Below, piece after piece: positions 58,962-64,000 of a DNA stretch of 64,000 nucleotides. Made by a program: the position numbers and the translations under genes. Below the pieces are notes generated by a model, which ran no database searches, was not told the DNA's origin, and worked only from the letters and a program-made list of their open reading frames with translations. Origin of the DNA: an uncultured Oscillospiraceae bacterium (GTDB lineage: Bacteria; Bacillota; Clostridia; Oscillospirales; Oscillospiraceae); the NCBI GenBank assembly GCA_905234855.1, contig CAJOIU010000003.1, positions 19,078-83,077 of the forward strand. Direction: 5' to 3'. The first letter of the stretch is position 1. Each line of letters opens with the position of its first letter.

Positions 58962-59876
58962 TCAGCCGATCATCTTGGCTACTTCGGCGGCCAGATCGTC
59001 CTGACGCTTCTCGATGCCCTCGCCCTTCTCGAAGCGGACATAGCACTTCACACCGATGGGAGCGCCGACCTCCTTCGCAACGGCGGCCACGTGCGCGGCG
59101 ACATCCTCGCCCTCGCCCTTGACATACGCCTGCTGCATGAGGCAGATCTCCTTATAATACTTCTCGATGCCGCCCATGACGATCTTCTCGATGATCGCGT
59201 CGGGCTTCTTCGCGTTCTTGGGATCCTGCTTCGCCTGCGCGAGACGGACTTCCTTCTCATGCTCGATGAACGCGGCGTCCACATACTGCTTATCGAGGTA
59301 CTGGGGACGCATGGCGCAGATCTGCATGGCCACATCCTTGCCGAGCTCGATCACGGCATCGGCGGTGGACTCGGTATCGAGATTCACCAGCACGCCGACC
59401 TTGCCGCCCATGTGGACGTAAGGCACGGTCACGCCGCCCTCGATGCGCTCGAAGCGGCGGATCTGCATGTTCTCGCGCACAGCCAGAAACAGCTCGTTCT
59501 TCGCGTCGGCGACGGTAGTGGCGCCGTCCACCCACTTGCAGGCAAGCAGCGCGTCGGGATCGACGGGCGCTTCCTTCGCGATGACGACAGCCAGATTCTG
59601 AACAAAGGTCTTGAACAGATCGTTGCCGGCGACGAAATCGCTCTCGCAGTTCACCTCGACCACGACGCCCACGCCGTCCACGACGGTGGCGTAAGCCATG
59701 CCCTCGGCCGCGACGCGGCTGGCCTTCTTGCCGGCGCTGGCAAGACCCTTTTCGCGCAGATAGTCGATCGCCTTGTCCATATCGCCGTCGCAGGCGACGA
59801 GAGCCTTCTTGCAGTCCATGAGGCCGGAGCCGGTGGCCTGGCGAAGTTCATTGACAGCAGCAGCGGTAATAGCCAT
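58962..59876 (-). CDS. tsf: Elongation factor Ts
   Basis: 304 aa. Nucleotide exchange factor for EF-Tu. N-terminal UBA-like domain ITAAAVNELRQATGSGLMDCKKAL, core GVVVEVNCESDFVAGND with the TDFV-like contact, and two dimerisation-type subdomains. Downstream of rpsB by 2 nt, in the conserved rpsB-tsf order. Confidence 0.97.
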   Translation of the reverse strand: MAITAAAVNELRQATGSGLMDCKKALVACDGDMDKAIDYLREKGLASAGKKASRVAAEGMAYATVVDGVGVVVEVNCESDFVAGNDLFKTFVQNLAVVIAKEAPVDPDALLACKWVDGATTVADAKNELFLAVRENMQIRRFERIEGGVTVPYVHMGGKVGVLVNLDTESTADAVIELGKDVAMQICAMRPQYLDKQYVDAAFIEHEKEVRLAQAKQDPKNAKKPDAIIEKIVMGGIEKYYKEICLMQQAYVKGEGEDVAAHVAAVAKEVGAPIGVKCYVRFEKGEGIEKRQDDLAAEVAKMIG

Positions 59877-59878
59877 GA

Positions 59879-60609
59879 TTATTCCTCCTCTTTCGCTTCG
59901 GCTTCCTCAGCGGGAGCCTCGACCTCGGCATCGGCGCCCTGACGGCCTTCCTGCACGGCGTTCGCCATGGCGGCGGAGATCAGGCGGATGGCGCGGATCG
60001 CGTCGTCGTTGCCGGGAATGACGTAATCGACCTCGTCGGGATCGCAGTTCGTATCAACGATGGCGACGATGGGGATATGCAGCTTGCGGGCCTCCGCGAT
60101 AGCGTTATGCTCCTTGCGGGGGTCGATGACGAACAGCGCGCCGGGAAGCTTCTTCATGTCCTTGACGCCGCCGAGATAACGCTCGAGCTTCTCCTGCTCC
60201 TTCATGAGCTTGATAACTTCCTTCTTGGGGAGCATATCAAAGGTGCCGTCCTCCTGCATACGCTTGAGCTGGTTAAGACGGTCAACACGGGTGCGCATGG
60301 TTTTGAAGTTCGTCAGCATGCCGCCGAGCCAGCGGGCGTTCACATAATACTGACCGACGCGGGAGGCTTCCTCGCGCACGGCGTCCTGCGCCTGCTTTTT
60401 GGTGCCGACAAACAGAACGGACTGGCCGTTTTCCGCCAGAGAGCGAACGAAAGCGTACGCCTCCTCCAGCTTGCGGACCGTCTTCTGAAGGTCGATGATA
60501 TAGATGCCGTTGCGCTCCATGTAGATGTACTCGGCCATCTTGGGGTTCCAGCGGCGGGTCTGGTGACCGAAATGGCCTCGAGGAGCTGCTTCATAGAAAC
60601 TACTGCCAT
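59879..60609 (-). CDS. rpsB: 30S ribosomal protein S2, apparent frameshift near the N-terminus
   Basis: S2 is expected to start [26 protein letters not shown] 60609 with AAGGAGG reads [12 protein letters not shown] and then leaves the S2 frame at about 60574; the remaining 219 codons ([18 protein letters not shown] onward) are normal in the next frame. The bases fit loss of 7 nt covering Gly-Val and the first base before HFGHQ. As S2 is essential, either the sequence is wrong here or another copy or recoding rescues it. Motifs seen after the break: [75 protein letters not shown]. Confidence 0.9.
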
Positions 60610-60718
60610 TACGTTTTTTCCTCCTTGTTTATTCAGTTTTACCCTCCGAACGCATCATCCTTACGACCATCCCTGCGGAACCGGGTCGCGTGTCCGCGTC
60701 CGTGCGTAATAGGCAAGC
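60610..60718 (-). promoter_or_regulatory. rpsB 5' leader of about 109 nt
   Basis: The promoter at 60725-60753 implies a leader of about 109 nt, GC-rich with possible pairings. It may hold autogenous S2 control, but I could not match a known leader motif. Confidence 0.35.
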
Positions 60719-60724
60719 CCGATC

Positions 60725-60753
60725 ATTATATCAGCCTCCGCCGGGCATTGCAA
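60725..60753 (-). promoter_or_regulatory. Promoter of rpsB-tsf
   Basis: Minus strand TTGCAA (60753-60748), 17 nt, TATAAT (60730-60725). Confidence 0.8.
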
Positions 60754-60781
60754 GTATTTTCCCCGGATTTTTCCTTGTTTT

Positions 60782-61066
60782 TTAGGAAAACCATCGCTTC
60801 GGCGCGCTTTTGCCCCGCCGGATGCCATGATCCGACTCCACAAGGATGATATCCTCCCCGATTCGGCTGATGCACTCCCACGGCAGGATATAGTCGTCCT
60901 CCCGCCCGAACAGGCCAAGATACCGGGGCTTTCCCGGCACGATCAGCGCTGTGATCCGTCCCTCCGGGGATTGGAACTGCGCGTCGCATACATAGCCGAG
61001 CCGCGTGCCGCTGCGGACGTTTATGACCTCTTTATAGCGAAACTCCGAAAAATTGCAAAGCATCAT
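60782..61066 (-). CDS. YlmC/YmxH-family PRC-barrel protein
   Basis: 94 aa. Single PRC-barrel-like domain: EVINVRSGTRLGYVCDAQFQSPEGRITALIVPG followed by LPWECISRIGEDIILVES, the usual signature of the small YlmC/YmxH proteins found in spore-forming Firmicutes. Function unclear. GGAGG precedes ATG 61066 (or 61063). Confidence 0.85.
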   Translation of the reverse strand: MMLCNFSEFRYKEVINVRSGTRLGYVCDAQFQSPEGRITALIVPGKPRYLGLFGREDDYILPWECISRIGEDIILVESDHGIRRGKSAPKRWFS

Positions 61067-61115
61067 GATCCCCTCCGCTGAACTCTATGCGGCTTCCGTC
61101 GAATCTATGCACGCT

Positions 61116-61144
61116 TTGCCATTCCCGTCGAAGCGTGGTATAAT
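61116..61144 (+). promoter_or_regulatory. Promoter of the SDR gene
   Basis: TTGCCA (61116-61121), 17 nt, TATAAT (61139-61144). Confidence 0.8.
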
Positions 61145-61172
61145 TTTTTTATCCAAACTCGGAGGGATCGAT

Positions 61173-61982
61173 ATGCAGAACCGATACGGAAAACGGGTAT
61201 TCGTCACCGGCGCATCCGGCGGCCTCGGCCGCGCCTGCGCCGTGGCCTTTGCGCAAAACGGCTGCGACGTTCTGGGCGTCTCCCGCTCCTGTGAAGAGAC
61301 CGTCATGGACTACCCCGGCGGCGGGCAGCTCGTCATGCGCCGGATGGACGTGACGGACGACGCCTCCGTGCAGGCCGTTTGCAGCGGGATGAACGGCGTC
61401 GATATCGCGATCCTCGCGGCGGGAATGGGCGTTTCCGGCCCCGCGGAGGAGCTGCCGATGGAGCTTGCCTACCGCCAGATGGAGACGAACTATTTCGGCG
61501 TGCTGCGCGTCGGCCGCGCCGTTTTGCCTCTCATGCGGCGGCAGGGTCACGGGCTGTTTCTTGTCATCGGCTCCGTGGCAGGGCGCGTGCCCATCCCCAT
61601 GCAGAGCCACTATTCCTCCAGCAAATTTGCACTTGAAGCCTATGTCGAGGCCGTACGGATGGAGATGCGCGGCTTTGGCGTCCGCGCCTGTATCATCGAG
61701 CCGGGCGACACATGCACCGGCTTTACCGATGCACGGCAGAAATACTGCCCGCCCGACTCCCCCTATGCCGCCGTTTGCGAGAAAAGCGTCGCCGCCATGG
61801 AGCATGACGAGCGAAACGGACGCCCGCCGGAATCCGTCGCCGCCGTCGCCCTGAAGCTCGCGGGGCGGCTTCATCCGCCCGTGCGTACCGCTGTGGGCTG
61901 GCAGTATAAGGCGCTGCTGTTTGCCCAGCGGCTGCTGCCCTGCCGCGCCGCAGAGGCGATCCTCCGAAAGCTCTATCTCTGA
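61173..61982 (+). CDS. Short-chain dehydrogenase/reductase
   Basis: 269 aa. Rossmann motif RVFVTGASGGLGRACAVAF (TGxxxGxG), NNAG-region (IAILAAGMGVSGPAEEL), catalytic Ser and Tyr-x3-Lys (GRVPIPMQSHYSSSKFALEAY). Substrate unknown. GGAGGG before ATG 61173; a longer frame upstream has no RBS. Confidence 0.94.
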   Translation: MQNRYGKRVFVTGASGGLGRACAVAFAQNGCDVLGVSRSCEETVMDYPGGGQLVMRRMDVTDDASVQAVCSGMNGVDIAILAAGMGVSGPAEELPMELAYRQMETNYFGVLRVGRAVLPLMRRQGHGLFLVIGSVAGRVPIPMQSHYSSSKFALEAYVEAVRMEMRGFGVRACIIEPGDTCTGFTDARQKYCPPDSPYAAVCEKSVAAMEHDERNGRPPESVAAVALKLAGRLHPPVRTAVGWQYKALLFAQRLLPCRAAEAILRKLYL

Positions 61983-61988
61983 TCTCCG

Positions 61989-62020
61989 CCGCCGGCTGCT
62001 CATTTTTCTCCGGCGGTTTG
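61989..62020 (+). terminator. Probable terminator after the SDR gene
   Basis: 7-bp stem CCGCCGG/CCGGCGG (61989-61995 and 62010-62016), 14-nt loop, then TTTG; modest. Confidence 0.5.
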
Positions 62021-62057
62021 CGCTGACCGTATATTATCGAATTTCAATAAATTTTTC

Positions 62058-62086
62058 TTGACTTTCGATATCTCTCATGCTATGAT
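62058..62086 (+). promoter_or_regulatory. Promoter of the DUF2975-HTH-DUF4173 genes
   Basis: TTGACT (62058-62063), 17 nt, TATGAT (62081-62086). Confidence 0.75.
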
Positions 62087-62122
62087 GACGCTAAAAGAAC
62101 AAGCGAAAGTGAGGTTCGATCC

Positions 62123-62602
62123 ATGAAACAAAAAGAGCTTTCCCGCTGGCTGCGGGTCGTTGTGATCATCGGCTGGTGTACCTGCGCGCTGCTGTCGGTC
62201 TTCGTCGCGCCGAAGCTGGCGCAGGACGCTGCGCTGGATATCCCGGAGCTTGCGTATCTCGAATGGCCGTGTCTGGCGATCTTCTGGCTGGGCATGGCGC
62301 CCATCGTCATCGCCCTCTGGCACAGCTGGCAGATCTTCGGCGAGATCGGGCGGGACAACAGCTTCTGCCGCGAGAACGCCCGCCGCCTGCGGATCATCAG
62401 CGGACTGGCGCTGGCGGACACGGTGCTGTGCCTGCTTTCCATTGTGCTGCTCCTGCTGCTGAACGCGCTGCACCCGGGGGTATTTTTGCTGATGCTGCTC
62501 ATCGCCGTTGTCGGCGCGGGGATCACCGCCGCAGCCGCCGCGCTGAGCCATCTCACCCTCAAGGCGGCGATCCTGCAGGACGAGAACGATCTTACGATTT
62601 GA
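62123..62602 (+). CDS. DUF2975 family membrane protein
   Basis: 159 aa. Four hydrophobic segments and the family motif IGRDNSFCRENARRLRIISGLALADTVL in the central loop. DUF2975 genes usually pair with the small HTH gene that follows, as here. Function unknown; perhaps a membrane sensor that sequesters the regulator. RBS GTGAGG upstream. Confidence 0.85.
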   Translation: MKQKELSRWLRVVVIIGWCTCALLSVFVAPKLAQDAALDIPELAYLEWPCLAIFWLGMAPIVIALWHSWQIFGEIGRDNSFCRENARRLRIISGLALADTVLCLLSIVLLLLLNALHPGVFLLMLLIAVVGAGITAAAAALSHLTLKAAILQDENDLTI

Positions 62603-62612
62603 GGCGATCAAA

Positions 62613-62831
62613 ATGATTATGGTAAACCTCGATATCATGCTTGCCAAGCGTCGTATGAGTCTGACGCAGCTTTCGGAAAAGGTCGGACTCACGATGGCGA
62701 ACCTCTCCGTTTTGAAAACAGGAAAAGCCAAGGCTGTACGCTTTTCCACTCTTGACGCCATCTGCCGGGCGCTGAACTGCCAGCCCGGCGATATTCTGGA
62801 ATACCGGGAGGGGGAATCCGACAATGGATAA
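62613..62831 (+). CDS. Small XRE-type HTH regulator (YozG-like)
   Basis: 72 aa. It is almost only an HTH: MLAKRRMSLTQLSEKVGLTMANLSVLKTGKAKAVRF, then STLDAICRALNCQPGDILEY. It lies 10 nt after DUF2975 and overlaps the next gene by 8 nt, so all three genes form one unit, and it likely regulates their promoter. GAGGCGAT precedes the ATG. Confidence 0.93.
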   Translation: MIMVNLDIMLAKRRMSLTQLSEKVGLTMANLSVLKTGKAKAVRFSTLDAICRALNCQPGDILEYREGESDNG

Positions 62832-64000
62832 TCGAAGCGAGTATAGTTATGTAAACTTACCGCCAATTCCGCCTTCCGCGCCGGAGACGCCCGCCTCGTG
62901 GCGGGACATCGCCGCCCCGCTGCTGGCGCTCGTGCTGAGCAGCCTGTATTGGGCATGCTTTGCGCTCGACACCGCCTTCGCCTGCTACGGCCCGGGCATC
63001 GGGGTGCTCGTATTCGTAATCGCTTATTTTGCGACGGTATTCGTGATGCTGGAGCCTCGACGCAGCATCGGCGGACTCGCGCTCATGGCGGCGGCCATTG
63101 TTTTGGCGCTATGCTGCGGACTGTATGCCCATATAGGTCTTTCCATCCTCAACTGCTTTGTCATCCTGCTGGTCTCCGCCATGGCGACCTTTGCTCTCTC
63201 CGGCCAATCCACGGCGTCCGCTTTCTCGCTGCGGTCGATCCCGGAGGCGATCCGGCTTTCGTTTATGGCGCTGTTCACACAGATCGACCGGCCTTTCCGG
63301 CTGCTGCGCCGGTTTGGGCAGGAAAAGCGCGGCGCTGCGCTGCGGGTGATCTTGTCCGCTGTTTTTTCGTTTGTTGTGCTGTGCGTTGTGCTGGCGCTGC
63401 TCGCCTCAGCGGACATGGTGTTCGGCAGCTTTTTTGCGGACATTCGCGCTTGGCTCGAAAAGCAGGCGCCGATTTCCCTCATCTGGAAGCTCGTCCGCAT
63501 TGTTGGGCTGGCGCTGCTCATCGCCTCCGGGCTGTATTTCCTGCGCACCGAAGCGCCGGAAACAAGAAAAAAGGAAAAGTCCGATGCCGAGCGCCACACG
63601 CTGCCGTTTCTTCTGCCGGCGCTGCTGCTCGATATCGTGTATATCCTTTTCTGCGCGGTGCAGCTTCGTTATCTCTTCGGCGGCGCGGAGGCCGCGGCCA
63701 TGGCGGGCGGCTGGGCGGAGTACGCCCGAACGGGGTTTTTCCAGCTCGTCGCCGTGGCGGTCATCAATCTCGCGCTGTGCGTGATCGGCGCGGACGCGAG
63801 GCGCTTCGCCGCCAAGGGCGGCTTTGTTCTGCGCATCGCAAACGGGCTGATGCTGGTCCTCACGGTCGTCATCCTGCTGTCCGCCGCTCGTCGGATGCAG
63901 CTATATATCCTCGCCTACGGCCTGAGCATCCTGCGCCTCATTACGCTGTGGGGCATGCTCGTCATCGCCGTCGGGATCCTCGCCGCAGCGTGGAAGCTTG
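62824..64000 (+). CDS. DUF4173 family membrane protein, 3'-truncated by the window
   Basis: 392 codons of a membrane protein starting MDNRSEYSYVNLPPIPPSAP, with at least eight hydrophobic segments. The motifs VQLRYLFGG and YARTGFFQLVAVAVINL, with a Gly-rich loop between, match DUF4173 (DUF4153-like) proteins. It overlaps the HTH gene by 8 nt with GGGAGGGGG upstream. A XerD-arm exact motif is within codons 9-11. Function unknown; operon partner of the DUF2975-HTH pair. Confidence 0.85.
   Translation, partial: MDNRSEYSYVNLPPIPPSAPETPASWRDIAAPLLALVLSSLYWACFALDTAFACYGPGIGVLVFVIAYFATVFVMLEPRRSIGGLALMAAAIVLALCCGLYAHIGLSILNCFVILLVSAMATFALSGQSTASAFSLRSIPEAIRLSFMALFTQIDRPFRLLRRFGQEKRGAALRVILSAVFSFVVLCVVLALLASADMVFGSFFADIRAWLEKQAPISLIWKLVRIVGLALLIASGLYFLRTEAPETRKKEKSDAERHTLPFLLPALLLDIVYILFCAVQLRYLFGGAEAAAMAGGWAEYARTGFFQLVAVAVINLALCVIGADARRFAAKGGFVLRIANGLMLVLTVVILLSAARRMQLYILAYGLSILRLITLWGMLVIAVGILAAAWKL
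62847..62857 (+). other. XerD-arm motif TTATGTAAACT (exact)
   Basis: Third exact copy in the window, near the 5' end of the DUF4173 gene (codons reading SYVNL). Confidence 0.5.

Noticed and set aside
60337..60347. XerD-like TTATGTGAACG in rpsB
   Set aside because: Explained by the conserved S2 protein sequence YYVNARW; not counted with the motif set.

Overview
The window looks like a piece of chromosome from a GC-rich, anaerobic, gut-type Clostridia (most like Oscillospiraceae). The reasons are: strong AGGAGG ribosome binding sites, sigma-A promoters of the TTGACA-17-TATAAT type, Firmicute families (YlmC/YmxH, DegV, YufOPQ-like nucleoside ABC, MntP, PyrK/PyrD1B, DUF975, DUF2975, DUF4173), many flavin and Fe-S enzymes, SLH-anchored surface protein, and lipoproteins with the MKKILALLLA...LCAC signal followed by Ala/Pro/Glu linkers. 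Taxonomy is an inference; no rRNA is present. No IS, prophage, integrase or CRISPR was seen.

Layout. 1-2.4 kb: 3' part of an EF-G-like GTPase and two small genes. 2.5-6.1 kb: a membrane XRE regulator and a large papain-like SLH surface protein. 6.1-9.6 kb: a tightly overlapping minus-strand operon (aldo/keto reductase, ApbE, 3-methyladenine glycosylase, radical SAM), whose promoter abuts that of tRNA-Arg(CCG). 9.8-17.2 kb: DegV, then a LysR regulator divergent from a four-gene operon (MFS transporter, flavodoxin-like reductase with zinc ribbon, Zn alcohol dehydrogenase, old-yellow-enzyme/2,4-dienoyl-CoA-reductase-like enzyme), probably uptake and reductive metabolism of an unsaturated substrate. 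17.2-21.7 kb: MntP, AsnRS, dicarboxylate symporter, DUF975. 21.7-27.3 kb: the seven-gene pyrimidine operon pyrC-K-D-F-E-B-I. 27.4-34.5 kb: a HAD phosphatase with a leaderless-looking promoter, then xpt, BMP lipoprotein, ABC ATPase and two permeases (purine/nucleoside salvage), and a second HAD phosphatase. 34.5-40.4 kb: mgtE behind a highly structured leader, a 67-aa orphan, two FAD oxidoreductases, a Cys-rich microprotein and DUF2804. 40.5-47.9 kb: CvpA, a MacB-type ABC exporter with two different adaptors, and two small lipoproteins. 48-54.9 kb: a GH2-glycosyltransferase-GPH symporter-M32 peptidase operon. 55-64 kb: adenine deaminase-truA, a C39-like peptidase, acyl-ACP thioesterase, rpsB-tsf (rpsB frameshifted as given), YlmC, an SDR, and a DUF2975-HTH-DUF4173 cassette running off the end.

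Most notable non-gene signals: eight copies or near-copies of an 11-bp motif, TTATGTAAACT, identical to the XerD arm of the Firmicute dif site, five of them within 1.7 kb (37.2-39.0 kb) and lying in AT-rich codon patches; a roughly 90-nt hairpin leader with a short ORF ahead of mgtE; and abutting, divergent -35 boxes between tRNA-Arg and the AKR-apbE operon. The window may lie in the replication terminus region, but no complete dif site was found.
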